DNA from: Micromonospora ureilytica
GTDB lineage: Bacteria > Actinomycetota > Actinomycetes > Mycobacteriales > Micromonosporaceae
Length of the DNA: 64,000 nt
NCBI RefSeq assembly: GCF_015751765.1
Contig: NZ_JADOTX010000001.1
Location: 3,658,001 to 3,722,000 of the forward strand
Direction of reading: 5' to 3'
Part shown: one piece after another, positions 41,635-50,970 of the stretch
Layout of the letters: each line of letters begins with the position of its first letter
Numbering within the stretch: position 1 is the first letter of the stretch
The notes under the pieces: model-generated
The model's database searches: none
What the model was told of the DNA's origin: nothing
What the model saw: only the letters and a program-made list of their open reading frames with translations
Program-made: the position numbers and the translations under genes

Positions 41635-41966
41635 TCCCGCCGTACGAGCCGCTCGGCGGGATCTTCGTGCCGCTACCTCGGGCCGCCGTGCTGGCGTTCA
41701 CCGAGTCGACCGAACCGCCGCCCCGACACGTTATCCATCTGCCGGTGGCGGTGCCCGACCTGGCCGGGGCGTTGGATCTGGCACGTACTCTCGCCCAGTC
41801 GCTGACCTCGACGCCACAGGTCGACGTCGCCGGCATCACGGTGTCGGCCGAGGACGCGCAGCACGTACGACATTGGGTTTTCTGCGACCGGATCATGCCC
41901 GATCGCCGCCGCTGCGCGAGGAAGGCCGACCACGTCGGCACCTGTCTCCCCACCGACAGCCCCTAG
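41631..41966 (+). CDS. Hypothetical protein coupled to the DivIVA-like gene
   Basis: This 111-residue protein starts at GTG 41631, overlapping the DivIVA-like stop. It contains a possible beta-alpha segment (RHVIHLPVAVPDLAGALDLARTLAQSLTSTPQVDVAGITVS) and a Cys/His tail (CDRIMPDRRRCARKADHVGTC) that could bind metal through two or three cysteines and His. I do not recognise the family. The adjacency to a DUF397/Scr1 pair is a recurring actinobacterial context, from memory. Confidence 0.65.
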   Translation: MIPPYEPLGGIFVPLPRAAVLAFTESTEPPPRHVIHLPVAVPDLAGALDLARTLAQSLTSTPQVDVAGITVSAEDAQHVRHWVFCDRIMPDRRRCARKADHVGTCLPTDSP

Positions 41967-41990
41967 TGGGGGCCAGCCCAACGCCCTCCG

Positions 41991-42059
41991 CGATCTTGCA
42001 CATTCTGTCGCGACTTACAGGACATTCCACGCGTCACGACGACACAAAGTGCAAGATCG
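41991..42059. repeat. Imperfect inverted repeat with CGATCTTGCAC arms
   Basis: CGATCTTGCACATTCTGTCG (41991-42010) and CGACACAAAGTGCAAGATCG (42040-42059) pair with two mismatches in 20. It lies between convergent genes. The sequence resembles another palindrome I recall as dispersed in Micromonospora-type genomes. Confidence 0.7.
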
Positions 42060-42111
42060 GCGCGGGGCAGAGCGCGGGGCAGAGCGCGGGGCAGAGCGCG
42101 GGGCAGAGCTC
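42060..42111. repeat. 12-bp tandem repeat, four copies
   Basis: The unit GCGCGGGGCAGA repeats about four times without interruption, abutting the DeoR stop at 42110. It is a short minisatellite of unknown purpose. Confidence 0.85.
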
Positions 42112-42886
42112 AGTCAGGTTCCACGATGACCAGCTCGCCGACCTGTTCGGCGATCGTGGTGCGGGCCTCGGGCGGCAGCCCGACGTCGGTTATCAGCACG
42201 TCGGCGGCCTCCAGCGGGGCGATGGTGGCGATGCCTATCGTCTCCCACTTGGTGTGGTCGGCGAGCACCACGAGCCGGCGGGCCGCGCCGATGAGGCAGC
42301 GGTTGACCCCGGCCTCCAGCAGGTTGGGTGTGGTGAAGCCGGTCCGTGGGCTGAGGCCGTGCACACCGAGGAACAGCAGGTCGACGTTGAGCGCGCTGAT
42401 CGCCGCCTCGGCCACCGGCCCGGTCAACGCGTCCGACGGGGTGCGGATGCCGCCGGTCAACACGACGGTCTGGTCGGCGCGCGGGTTCTGGTAGAGCGCG
42501 TCGGCCACCGGGATCGAGTTGGTCACCACTGTCAGCCCACGTACGTCGGAGAGGAGCGTGGCCAGCGCGGCGGTGGTGGTGCCGGCGGAGAGCGCGATGG
42601 CCATCCCCGGCTCCACCATCGTCGCCGCCCGCTCGGCGATGGCTCGCTTCTCCGCCTGCTGGCGGATCGACTTCGCCGCGAAGCCGGGTTCCTCGGCCGA
42701 GCCGGGCCCGGCGAGGGTCGCGCCGCCGTGCACCTTGTCGACCAGGCCGCGCTCGGCCAATACCTCCAGGTCGCGTCGGATCGTCATGTCGGACACGCCG
42801 AACCGGCTGACCAGGTGACTCACCCGCACCCCGCCACGTTGGCGGATCAGATCGAGGATGGCGGTCTGCCGCTGCTGGGCGAGCAT
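42110..42886 (-). CDS. DeoR-family transcriptional regulator
   Basis: This 258-residue protein has its start at ATG 42886 with AAGGAGG eight bases upstream. The N-terminal winged helix is RQTAILDLIRQRGGVRVSHLVSRFGVSDMTIRRDLEVLAERGLVDKVHGGA, the DeoR signature. The C-terminal DeoRC sugar-phosphate sensor includes IALSAGTTTAALA, VLTGGIR, and DLLFLGVHGLS. Members respond to phosphorylated sugars. It is 37 bases downstream of the GH42 gene on the same strand and is probably in its operon, so it is the best local candidate to control galactoside use. Confidence 0.9.
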   Translation of the reverse strand: MLAQQRQTAILDLIRQRGGVRVSHLVSRFGVSDMTIRRDLEVLAERGLVDKVHGGATLAGPGSAEEPGFAAKSIRQQAEKRAIAERAATMVEPGMAIALSAGTTTAALATLLSDVRGLTVVTNSIPVADALYQNPRADQTVVLTGGIRTPSDALTGPVAEAAISALNVDLLFLGVHGLSPRTGFTTPNLLEAGVNRCLIGAARRLVVLADHTKWETIGIATIAPLEAADVLITDVGLPPEARTTIAEQVGELVIVEPD

Positions 42887-42923
42887 GTGGGGAACCTCCT
42901 TCGCGCCGTGACTGTCGTGCGGA

Positions 42924-44915
42924 TCAGGTCCGATCCTCACGGACGACTGCCACCTCACCGGCCGGCACCGTCAGCTCACCGGCACACCGCGCCCCGGTCA
43001 ACAACTCGACGCCGGCTGCCGGAAGTCGCACCTCCGCCTCGGTGTGGTTGATGATGAAGAGCCAGGTCCGCTCGCCGTCGCGCCGGCGTACCACCTCCAC
43101 ACCGGACGGCGCCGGCGCCGGCGGACGGACGCCGGCCTCGTCGACGAGCCGGGCGACCAGCCGGTCGGTGGCCGGCTCGTCCAGCCGGGTGCCTACGTAC
43201 CAGGCGGCGCCGTCGCCGACCCGGTGCCGGGTCAGCGCCGGCACACCCGGCAAGGGCCCATCGGTGTACGACGCCAGCACCTCGGCGCCGTCGGGGTGCA
43301 GCCACTCGGTCCACACGTCGGCGGTGCCGCCGTCGTCGAGGTGGACCTGCTCGCCCTCGCGCAGCGGGAAGAACTCCTCGGTCCGGACGCCGAGCAACTC
43401 CCGGAACGCGCCCGGGTAGCCGCCCAGCCGGATGTGGTCGTTGGCGTCGACGATGCCGCTGAAGTAGGTGACGGCCACCGTGCCGCCGGACTCGACGTAC
43501 CTGTGCAGCGCGTCGACGTCGGCGTCCCGGACCAGGTAGAGGGTCGGCACCAGCACCAGCCGGTAGCCGCTGAGGTCGGTCGACGGGTGAACGATGTCGG
43601 CGGTGACGCCGGCCCGCCAGAGCGAGCCGTACAGGGCGTTCAGCCGGTCGGCGTAGGTGACGTCGACGCTGGGGTGCGAATCCAACTCGACGCCCCACCA
43701 CGCCTCCCAGTCGAACAGGATCGCCACGTCGGCGTCCACCCGACTTCCGCGTACCTCCGCGAGGGCCTTGAGGTCCGCGCCGAGCTGGCAGATCTCGCGG
43801 AACACCTTGGTGTCCGGTCCAGCGTGCGGCACCAGCGCGGAGTGGAACTTCTCCGCACCGGCCCGGGAGGCACGCCACTGGAAGAAGAGCACCCCGTCGG
43901 CGCCGCGGGCGACGTGCGCGAGGCTGTTGCGGCGTAGTTGACCGGGCAGCTTGGCCACGTTGCGCGGCTGCCATTGGACGGCGCTCGTGGAGTGCTCCAT
44001 CAGCAGCCACGGATCGCCGCCGGCGACGCCCCGGGTGTGGTCGGCCGCGAGCGACAGACCGAGGTGCGCCTGCGGGTCGGCGACGGTCAGGTAGTGGTCG
44101 TTAGAGACCAGGTCCACGTCGGACGCCCAGGAGTGGTAGTCCATGTGCTTGACGCCCATGCCGATCATGAAGTTGGTGGTGATCGGCTGCCGGACGAGTG
44201 TTCTCAGGACCTCGCGTTCGGCGCGCAGTTGGGCGCGCAGCTCGTCGGAGGAGAAGCGCTGGAAGTCCAACTGCTGCGTGGGGTTGGCGAAGGCCGTCAC
44301 CGTGCGGGGTGGGTTGATCTCGGCCCAGTCGCCGTAGCGCTGACTCCAGAACGCGGTACCCCAGGCGTCGTTGAGCCGGTCCAGGTCGCCGTAGCGCTCG
44401 CGCAGCCAGCCGCGGAACGCCTCGGCGCTGACGTCGCAGTAGCAATGCGCGTTGTGGCAGCCCAGTTCGTTGGAGACGTGCCACATCACCACGGCCGGGT
44501 GTTCGGCGTACCGGCCGGCGACCGCCCGCACCAACTCCAGTGATCGTTCGCGGAAGATGGGCGAGCTGGGGCAGTACGCCTGCCGGCCGCCCGGCCAGAG
44601 GATCGTGCCGTCGTCGCGACGGGGCAACGTCTCCGGGTGCGCCCTGGCCAGCCATGGTGGCGGGCTGGCCGTGGCGGTGGCCAGGTCGACCTGGATCCCG
44701 CCGTCGTGCAGGAGGTCGAGCACCCGGTCCAGCCAACCGAACTCGAATCGGCCCGGGGTGGGCTCCAGCAGGGCCCAGGAGAAGATGCCGACCGAGACCA
44801 GGTTGACCCCGGCTCGGCGCATCAGCTCGACGTCCTCGGACCAGGTTTCCTCGGGCCACTGCTCGGGGTTGTAGTCGCCGCCGAAATAGATGCTGTCACC
44901 CTGCCATCGCCACAT
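42924..44915 (-). CDS. GH42 beta-galactosidase
   Basis: This is about 663 residues from ATG 44915 (family members begin near WRWQGDSIYFGGDYNPEQWP; an upstream ATG at 44966 is possible). FGGDYNPEQWPEETW is the GH42 opening. The acid/base Glu lies in VMWHVSNELGCHN near residue 150, and the nucleophile Glu in WLLMEHSTSAVQW near residue 307. A trimerisation and beta-galactosidase C-terminal domain follows. There is no signal peptide, so it acts inside on imported galactosides. It is divergent from the ABC importer and upstream of the DeoR gene. Confidence 0.93.
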   Translation of the reverse strand: MWRWQGDSIYFGGDYNPEQWPEETWSEDVELMRRAGVNLVSVGIFSWALLEPTPGRFEFGWLDRVLDLLHDGGIQVDLATATASPPPWLARAHPETLPRRDDGTILWPGGRQAYCPSSPIFRERSLELVRAVAGRYAEHPAVVMWHVSNELGCHNAHCYCDVSAEAFRGWLRERYGDLDRLNDAWGTAFWSQRYGDWAEINPPRTVTAFANPTQQLDFQRFSSDELRAQLRAEREVLRTLVRQPITTNFMIGMGVKHMDYHSWASDVDLVSNDHYLTVADPQAHLGLSLAADHTRGVAGGDPWLLMEHSTSAVQWQPRNVAKLPGQLRRNSLAHVARGADGVLFFQWRASRAGAEKFHSALVPHAGPDTKVFREICQLGADLKALAEVRGSRVDADVAILFDWEAWWGVELDSHPSVDVTYADRLNALYGSLWRAGVTADIVHPSTDLSGYRLVLVPTLYLVRDADVDALHRYVESGGTVAVTYFSGIVDANDHIRLGGYPGAFRELLGVRTEEFFPLREGEQVHLDDGGTADVWTEWLHPDGAEVLASYTDGPLPGVPALTRHRVGDGAAWYVGTRLDEPATDRLVARLVDEAGVRPPAPAPSGVEVVRRRDGERTWLFIINHTEAEVRLPAAGVELLTGARCAGELTVPAGEVAVVREDRT

Positions 44916-44990
44916 GACAGCTGAGCGTGCACCCGCTGGTCCACTGAAGTCAACAGGTTCCAACATCGACGTTCTTTGCAACGCATTCCA

Positions 44991-45019
44991 GGTAACGGCC
45001 GTGTCACGACTGGGTTACC
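44991..45019. promoter_or_regulatory. Candidate operator in the GH42/ABC divergent region
   Basis: GGTAAC and GTTACC are exact inverted arms separated by 17 bp, centred near 45005, about 30 bp upstream of the -35 box at 45037. A dimeric or tetrameric DeoR-type protein could bind. The arm separation is long, so this is tentative. Confidence 0.4.
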
Positions 45020-45036
45020 AGAGGCGAACTGCCCCC

Positions 45037-45064
45037 TTGACAGCGCCCGACCGCGGAGTAACTT
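45037..45064 (+). promoter_or_regulatory. Promoter of the ABC importer operon
   Basis: TTGACA, a 16-bp spacer and TAACTT give a near-consensus sigma-70-type promoter about 135 bp before the binding-protein start. Confidence 0.6.
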
Positions 45065-45198
45065 GAGGCCCCACTGGCCGTTCGTGTTCGTCAATGTGGG
45101 TTCTCGGTGGATCTCAGAGTGTGATCACGGCGCCGGACCTGCCTTCACCACCCCGATGGCCCTTGGGCGTAGCTCCTTCTCATTCGCAGGAGGCACAG

Positions 45199-46527
45199 AT
45201 GTCCCGTCCCCAATCCCAAGCCGAGTACCTGGCTCGGCTCGTACCGCCCTCAGTCGCCGGCATCAACCGACGGTCGTTGCTGGCCGGCGCGGCCGGCACG
45301 GGCGCGCTGCTCGGCACCGGACTCCTCGCCGGCTGCGGCGACGACTCCAGCTCCGGCGGGTCCAGCAAGGACGTGTCGCTCGGCTCGAACCAGTCCGACC
45401 CGAAGCCGAAGGACGTCCTCGTCAAGGTCACCGACGGGTTCAAGACGTCGTCCGGCGTGCAGGTCGCTATCAATACGGTCGACCACAACACGTTCCAGGA
45501 GAACATCAACAATTACCTACAGGGCAAGCCGGACGACGTGTTCACCTGGTTCGCCGGCTACCGGATGCGCTTCTTCGCGCAAAAGGGCCTCGCGAGTGAC
45601 ATCAGCGACGTGTGGGGCAAGCTCTCCGGCTACTCCGACGCCTTCAAGAAGGCATCCACCGGCGACGACGGCAAACAGTACTTCGTACCGGCGTCCTACT
45701 ACCCGTGGGCGGTCTTCTACCGCAAGTCGGTGTGGCAGCAGCACGGCTACCAGGTGCCCACGACCCTGGACCAGTTCACCGCGCTCGGCGCGCAGATGAA
45801 GAGGGACGGCCTCACCCCCATCGCCTTCGCCGACAAGGACGGTTGGCCGGCGATGGGCACCTTCGACATCCTCAACCTGCGGATAAACGGCTACCAGTTC
45901 CACATCGACCTGATGGCCGGCAAGGAGGCCTGGACCTCCGACAAGGTCAAGAAGGTCTTCGACACCTGGGCCGGCCTGCTCCCCCTGCACCAGCCGGACA
46001 GCCTCGGCCGCACCTGGCAGGAGGCCGCGCAGTCGTTGCAGCAGAAGAAGAGCGGCATGTACCTGCTCGGCCTCTTCGTCGGTCAGCAGTTCAGCAACGA
46101 GGAGCAGAGCGACCTCGACTTCTTCACCTTCCCCGAGATCGACCCGGCCATCGGCGCCAAGGCGCTGGACGCTCCGATCGACGGCTACATGATGGCCCGC
46201 AAGCCCAAGAACGAGGACAACGCGCGCAAGCTGATGGAGTACTTCGGCGGCAAGGACGCCGGAGACATCACGGTCAAGAGCGACCCCACCACCCTCGTCG
46301 CCAACGGCAGCGCCGACGTCAGCGGCTACACCGCCCTGCAGAAGAAGGCCGCCGAACTGGTCGGCTCGGCCACCGAGATCGCCCAGTTCCTCGACCGGGA
46401 CACCCGGCCGGACTTCGCCTCGACGGTGATCATTCCGGCGCTCCAGCAGTTCATCAAGAACCCCAAGGACATCGGCGGGCTGACCTCGTCCATCGAGAAC
46501 CAGAAAAAGTCGATCTTCACTGACTGA
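45199..46527 (+). CDS. Sugar ABC transporter substrate-binding lipoprotein
   Basis: This 442-residue protein has its start at ATG 45199 behind AGGAGGCACAG. The N-terminus has NRRSLLAGAAGTGALLGTGLLAGC: twin arginines and a lipobox with Cys near residue 46, suggesting Tat export and lipid anchoring. The mature protein is a family-1 extracellular solute-binding fold (SKDVSLGSNQSDPKP at the linker, then DVFTWFAGYRMR, KQYFVPASYYPWAVFYRKSVW). Family-1 binders take oligosaccharides. With GH36 and GH42 neighbours, alpha- or beta-galactosides are the likely cargo. Confidence 0.92.
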   Translation: MSRPQSQAEYLARLVPPSVAGINRRSLLAGAAGTGALLGTGLLAGCGDDSSSGGSSKDVSLGSNQSDPKPKDVLVKVTDGFKTSSGVQVAINTVDHNTFQENINNYLQGKPDDVFTWFAGYRMRFFAQKGLASDISDVWGKLSGYSDAFKKASTGDDGKQYFVPASYYPWAVFYRKSVWQQHGYQVPTTLDQFTALGAQMKRDGLTPIAFADKDGWPAMGTFDILNLRINGYQFHIDLMAGKEAWTSDKVKKVFDTWAGLLPLHQPDSLGRTWQEAAQSLQQKKSGMYLLGLFVGQQFSNEEQSDLDFFTFPEIDPAIGAKALDAPIDGYMMARKPKNEDNARKLMEYFGGKDAGDITVKSDPTTLVANGSADVSGYTALQKKAAELVGSATEIAQFLDRDTRPDFASTVIIPALQQFIKNPKDIGGLTSSIENQKKSIFTD

Positions 46528-46548
46528 CGGCGGAAGGGGGAGGACATC

Positions 46549-47505
46549 GTGTCCGACCTGCCCCTGATCCAAGCGGATCGCGCCGTGCCGCCGCCGGCCT
46601 CGACCACCTCAACGGGTGGCCGTCGCCGGCGGCTACGGCTCCTGTCCCGCACCGACCGCGTGGTCATCACGCTGATGGTGCTCGTCCCGCTGCTGCTCGT
46701 CACCGGACTCGTCTGGTTGCCGGCGGCGGCCACCGTGCTGCTCTCCGGCACCAACTGGGACGGCATCGGCCCCCTCGATGAGATCGAGTTCGTCGGCGCA
46801 CGCAACTACAGCGACGTGGTGAACATCTACCCGCCGTTCGTGCCGGCGGTCCAGCACAACCTGCTCTGGCTGGCGGCGCTGTTCGTGGTCGCCACCCCGT
46901 TCGGCATGTTCCTGGCCGTGCTGTTGGACAAGGAGCTGCGCGGCAGCCGCTTCTACCAGACCGCGCTCTACCTGCCGGTGGTGCTCTCGCTGGCGCTCAT
47001 CGGCTTCGTCTGGCAGCTGCTCTACTCCCGTGACCAGGGGCTGATCAACGCCGTCTTCGGCAGCAGCATCGACTGGTACGGCGACTCCAGCGTCAACATC
47101 TGGGCGGTGATGGTCGCCTCCGGGTGGCGGCACGTCGGGTACATCATGCTGCTCTACCTGGCCGGTCTGAAGGGCGTCGATCCATCGTTGCGCGAGGCGG
47201 CGGCGGTCGACGGCGCCTCGGAGAGCCGAGCGTTCTTCCGGGTCGTGTTCCCGGTCATGCGGCCCATCAACATCATCGTGCTGGTGGTGACCGTGATCGA
47301 GTCGCTGCGCGCGTTCGACCTGGTCTGGGTGGTCAACAAGGGCCGCAACGGGCTGGAGCTGATCTCCGCGCTGGTCACCCAGAACGTGGTGGGTGAGGCG
47401 AGCCGGATCGGCTTCGGCTCGGCACTGGCAACGATCATGCTGGTCGTCTCGCTGGTCTTCATCACCATCTACCTGGCGACCGTGATGAGGGAGAACCGGG
47501 AATGA
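46549..47505 (+). CDS. Sugar ABC transporter permease 1
   Basis: This 318-residue permease of the MalF/UgpA type has six hydrophobic segments after a polar, Pro-rich N-terminus. The EAA loop reads EAAAVDGASESRAFFRVVFPVMRP. It overlaps the next permease by 4 bases (ATGA). It partners with the substrate-binding lipoprotein. No ATPase gene is here, so a shared ATPase (MsiK type) encoded elsewhere is expected, as in streptomycetes. Confidence 0.93.
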   Translation: MSDLPLIQADRAVPPPASTTSTGGRRRRLRLLSRTDRVVITLMVLVPLLLVTGLVWLPAAATVLLSGTNWDGIGPLDEIEFVGARNYSDVVNIYPPFVPAVQHNLLWLAALFVVATPFGMFLAVLLDKELRGSRFYQTALYLPVVLSLALIGFVWQLLYSRDQGLINAVFGSSIDWYGDSSVNIWAVMVASGWRHVGYIMLLYLAGLKGVDPSLREAAAVDGASESRAFFRVVFPVMRPINIIVLVVTVIESLRAFDLVWVVNKGRNGLELISALVTQNVVGEASRIGFGSALATIMLVVSLVFITIYLATVMRENRE

Positions 47506-48383
47506 GCGTGGACACTCCGGTTCGTCGGCGCAAGCTGACCCCGTTACGGATACTGCTGCACGGCTTCCTCATCGTCGTCTCGCTGGCCTGGCTCTTCCCG
47601 ATCGCCTGGGCGGTGCTGACCTCACTGCGGTCGTACGACTACACCGCCGCGAACGGCTACGTGTCCTTCGGCGGCTGGACCCTCGACAACTACGTCACCG
47701 CCTGGCGGACGGCGGAGTTCGGGCAGCACTTCCTCAACTCGGTGTACATCACCGTGCCGGCGGTGCTGCTCACCCTCTTCCTCGCCTCCTGCGTGGCGTT
47801 CGTCATCGCCCGGTTCAGTTGGAAGCTCAACCTCGTCCTGCTGGGGATCTTCACCGCCGCCAACCTGCTGCCCCAGCAGGCGCTGCTCATCCCGCTGTTC
47901 CGGCTGTTCACCGAGGTGCCGCTGCCGGAGTTCATGAGCGACTCGGAGTTGCTCTACGACAGCTACTGGGGTCTGATCCTGATCAACGTGGCCTTCCAGT
48001 GCGGCTTCTGCGTCTTCGTGCTCAGCAACTACATGAAGGCGCTACCCCGTGACCTCTACGAGGCGGCGATGGTCGACGGGGCGAGCATCTGGCGGCAGTA
48101 CTGGCAGGTCACCATGCCGCTGTGCCGACCGGCCCTGGCCGCGCTGGCGACGCTGGAGGTTACCTGGATCTACAACGAGTTCTTCTGGGCGACCGTCCTC
48201 ATGCGCACCGGCGACAAGTTTCCGGTGACCAGCTCACTCAACAACCTGCGCGGCGAGTTCTTCACCGACAACAACCTCGTCTCGGCGGGCAGCGTGCTCG
48301 TCGCGATCCCCACCCTGGTGATCTTCTTTATGCTCCAGCGGCACTTCGTTCGGGGCCTGACCTTGGGAGCCTCGAAGGGATGA
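47502..48383 (+). CDS. Sugar ABC transporter permease 2
   Basis: This 293-residue permease is of the MalG/UgpE type with six hydrophobic segments. The EAA loop is YEAAMVDGASIWRQYWQVTMPLCRP, near residue 187. Its ATG overlaps permease 1 and its stop overlaps the alpha-galactosidase start, making a tight translational chain. Confidence 0.93.
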   Translation: MSVDTPVRRRKLTPLRILLHGFLIVVSLAWLFPIAWAVLTSLRSYDYTAANGYVSFGGWTLDNYVTAWRTAEFGQHFLNSVYITVPAVLLTLFLASCVAFVIARFSWKLNLVLLGIFTAANLLPQQALLIPLFRLFTEVPLPEFMSDSELLYDSYWGLILINVAFQCGFCVFVLSNYMKALPRDLYEAAMVDGASIWRQYWQVTMPLCRPALAALATLEVTWIYNEFFWATVLMRTGDKFPVTSSLNNLRGEFFTDNNLVSAGSVLVAIPTLVIFFMLQRHFVRGLTLGASKG

Positions 48384-50515
48384 CGATCCTGCACCTGCGC
48401 CGCGCGCGGACCAGCCTGGTGCTCGACGCGCGCGGCCCGGGGCTGCCCCGGGTCGTGCACTGGGGCGGCGACGTCGGCGACCTCGACGACGACGGCCTGC
48501 GCCAGCTCGCCGACGCGACAGTGCCGCCGGTGGTGCCGAGCAGCTTCGACGAGCCGACAGTGCTGTCAGTGCTGCCGGAGGCGAGCGCCGGCTGGAGCGG
48601 CCGACCAGGGTTGGCCGGGCACCGCGACGGGGCCAGCTGGTCCACCGCGTTCCGGCTGGACGGTCTCGATGTCGACCAGCCCGCCGACGGACCGGCGCGG
48701 GTGGCCGTGCGGGCGTCGGACCCGGCCGCCGGGCTGACAGTGACCATCGAGATCACGCTCGACCCGTACGGCCTGCTCACCGTTCGGCACCGGCTGCGCA
48801 ACGACGGCGACGGCGCGTACGAGCTGCGGGAGCTGACGCCGGTGCTGCCGGTGCCGGCGGTCGCCACCGAGCTGCTCGACCTGACCGGCCGCTGGTGTCG
48901 GGAGCGGTCCCCGCAGCGGCACCCGTGGCAGCACGGCACCTGGGTCCGTGAAGGCCGGCACGGCCGTACCGGGCATGACGCCACGTTGCTGCTGGTGGCT
49001 GGCACCGCCGGCTTCGGTTTCGGCCACGGCGAGGTCTGGGCGGTGCACACCGCGTGGAGCGGCGACCACGTCACGTTCGCCGAGCGTCGGCCCACCGGCG
49101 AGTCGACAGTCGGTGGCGGGGAGCTGCTGGCCCCCGGGGAGGTCCGGCTCGGCCCCGGCGAGTCGTACGAGACTCCCCTGCTCTACGCCGTCTGGTCCGA
49201 CGCCGGGCTGGACGGGCTCAGCGACGTACTTCACTCGCACCTCCGGGCCCGCCCCGGGCACCCGCGCTCCCCCCGCCCGGTCACCCTCAACGTCTGGGAG
49301 GCGGTCTACTTCGACCACGACCTGGACCGCCTGCGGGCGCTCGCCGACCGGGCCGCGCAGATCGGCGTGGAGCGGTTCGTGCTCGACGACGGCTGGTTCC
49401 GCGGCCGGCGCGACGACACCGCCGGGCTCGGCGACTGGTACGTCGACGAGGGCGTCTGGCCGGGCGGCCTGCAACCGCTGATCGACCACGTGACCGGCCA
49501 GGGCCTCCAGTTCGGCCTCTGGGTCGAGCCGGAGATGGTCAACCCCGACTCGGACCTGTTCCGCGCGCACCCCGACTGGGTGCTCGCCGTGCCGGGGCGG
49601 CTGCCGCCGGCCTGGCGTCACCAGCAGGTGCTCGACCTGGGCCGCCCCGAGGCGTACGACCATGTGCTGGAACGCCTCGACACGCTGCTCACCGACCACC
49701 CCGGCATCCGGTACCTCAAGTGGGACCAGAACCGGGACCTCACCGAAGCCGGTCATCATGGACGTCCCGGGGTGCACGGGCAGACCCTGGCGGTCTACCG
49801 GCTCCTCGACGAGTTGCGCGGCCGGCACCCGGGCGTGGAGATCGAGAGCTGCTCGTCCGGCGGGGCCCGGGTGGACCTGGCCATCCTGGCCCGCACCGAC
49901 CGGGTCTGGGCCAGCGACTGCAACGACGCCCTGGAGCGGCTCAGCATCCAGCGCTGGACGGGGCTGCTGCTGCCACCGGAGCTGATCGGCACCCACATCG
50001 GCCCGGAACGCTCGCACACCACCAAGCGCGTACACGACCTGGGTTTCCGGGCGGCGACAGCGCTCTTCGGCCACCACGGCATCGAGTGGGACATCGCGTC
50101 GATCAGCGCCGCCGAGCAGACCGAGCTGGCCGCCTGGGTGGCACTGCACAAACGGTTGCGCCCGCTGCTGCACGCCGGCCGGGTGGTCCGGGTCGACCAC
50201 CCGGACCCGGCCGTCTGGGCACACGGCGTGGTCGATCACGACAACACCCGAGCGGTGTACGCGGTGGCACGGCTGGCCACCTCGGTGCCACAGGTGCCCG
50301 GCGCGGTGCGGCTGCCCGGCCTCGACCCGGGCCGGCGGTACCGGGTGCGACAGGTATCGGGCGTACCGGCCCCGGCGACCATCGACCTGGCCGCGCCCAC
50401 CTGGCTGGCGGGTGGTCTCACCCTCAGCGGGGCGGCGCTGGCCCGGGTGGGTGTGCAACTGCCCGCCCTGCACCCGGAGCAGAGTCTGGTGCTGGAGGTC
50501 GACGCCGTCGACTGA
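48380..50515 (+). CDS. GH36 alpha-galactosidase
   Basis: This 711-residue intracellular alpha-galactosidase has its ATG overlapping the permease stop (ATGA). It has the N-terminal beta-sandwich, then the TIM barrel with VERFVLDDGWF, LWVEPEMVNPDSDL, the nucleophile Asp in KWDQNRD near residue 450, a CSSGGARVDL segment, and the acid/base Asp in WASDCNDALERL near 515. Together with GH42 and the importer it would release galactose from raffinose-type or galactomannan-derived oligosaccharides. Confidence 0.93.
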   Translation: MTILHLRRARTSLVLDARGPGLPRVVHWGGDVGDLDDDGLRQLADATVPPVVPSSFDEPTVLSVLPEASAGWSGRPGLAGHRDGASWSTAFRLDGLDVDQPADGPARVAVRASDPAAGLTVTIEITLDPYGLLTVRHRLRNDGDGAYELRELTPVLPVPAVATELLDLTGRWCRERSPQRHPWQHGTWVREGRHGRTGHDATLLLVAGTAGFGFGHGEVWAVHTAWSGDHVTFAERRPTGESTVGGGELLAPGEVRLGPGESYETPLLYAVWSDAGLDGLSDVLHSHLRARPGHPRSPRPVTLNVWEAVYFDHDLDRLRALADRAAQIGVERFVLDDGWFRGRRDDTAGLGDWYVDEGVWPGGLQPLIDHVTGQGLQFGLWVEPEMVNPDSDLFRAHPDWVLAVPGRLPPAWRHQQVLDLGRPEAYDHVLERLDTLLTDHPGIRYLKWDQNRDLTEAGHHGRPGVHGQTLAVYRLLDELRGRHPGVEIESCSSGGARVDLAILARTDRVWASDCNDALERLSIQRWTGLLLPPELIGTHIGPERSHTTKRVHDLGFRAATALFGHHGIEWDIASISAAEQTELAAWVALHKRLRPLLHAGRVVRVDHPDPAVWAHGVVDHDNTRAVYAVARLATSVPQVPGAVRLPGLDPGRRYRVRQVSGVPAPATIDLAAPTWLAGGLTLSGAALARVGVQLPALHPEQSLVLEVDAVD

Positions 50516-50970
50516 CAGGATTCTGGAGAACTTCGGCCGCGCCGGTCTGGCCGCTCTCGACGCGTTGACCCACGACCCGCAGATGGCCGGACACCACCGG
50601 CTGGCCGCCGCCCGCGCCCGTCGATCTCCCGTAACGACAGGGGTCTCGACTGGTCTTCGCGCGCGGCGCGACCCCGGCGGCTGCTGGCGACGGCGCGGCC
50701 CGCAGCGGTGGGCGGGCGGGTGTGCCGGGCTGCCTTTGGAGCTGATGCCGTAAACGATTCATCCACCAGGACGGGTGCTGGAGGCACGGCCGATCCGCTG
50801 AGGAAGTCGGATTCGTCGCCACATCTGATTCGTCTGTGACATCAGCTCCAAAGGCGTTCTGTGACAGATGCCGGGGCCACACGGACGTCACCAACGGCAG
50901 GGGCGGGGACGCCGCCGGCACTAGCCTGGGCAGCGACGGGTTCATCGACCACGAAGGACCGAGGGGACGC
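50516..50970. other. Intergenic with palindromic repeat, no gene
   Basis: The 455 bp contain the dispersed 29-bp inverted repeat (listed separately). Frames are not protein-like. Nothing else is recognised. Confidence 0.45.
50733..50854. repeat. Dispersed palindromic repeat, paired arms
   Basis: The left arm starting CCTTTGGAGCTGATGCCG (50733-50761) is the inverted counterpart of the right arm ending CATCAGCTCCAAAGG (50826-50854), with a 64-bp spacer. A third single arm is at 39714-39742. Sequence and orientation suggest a REP-like or MITE-like family. Confidence 0.75.

Noticed and set aside
48566..50473. 635-codon minus-strand frame opposite the alpha-galactosidase
   Set aside because: The GH36 catalytic motifs on the plus strand are complete, and the antisense frame lacks any family feature.
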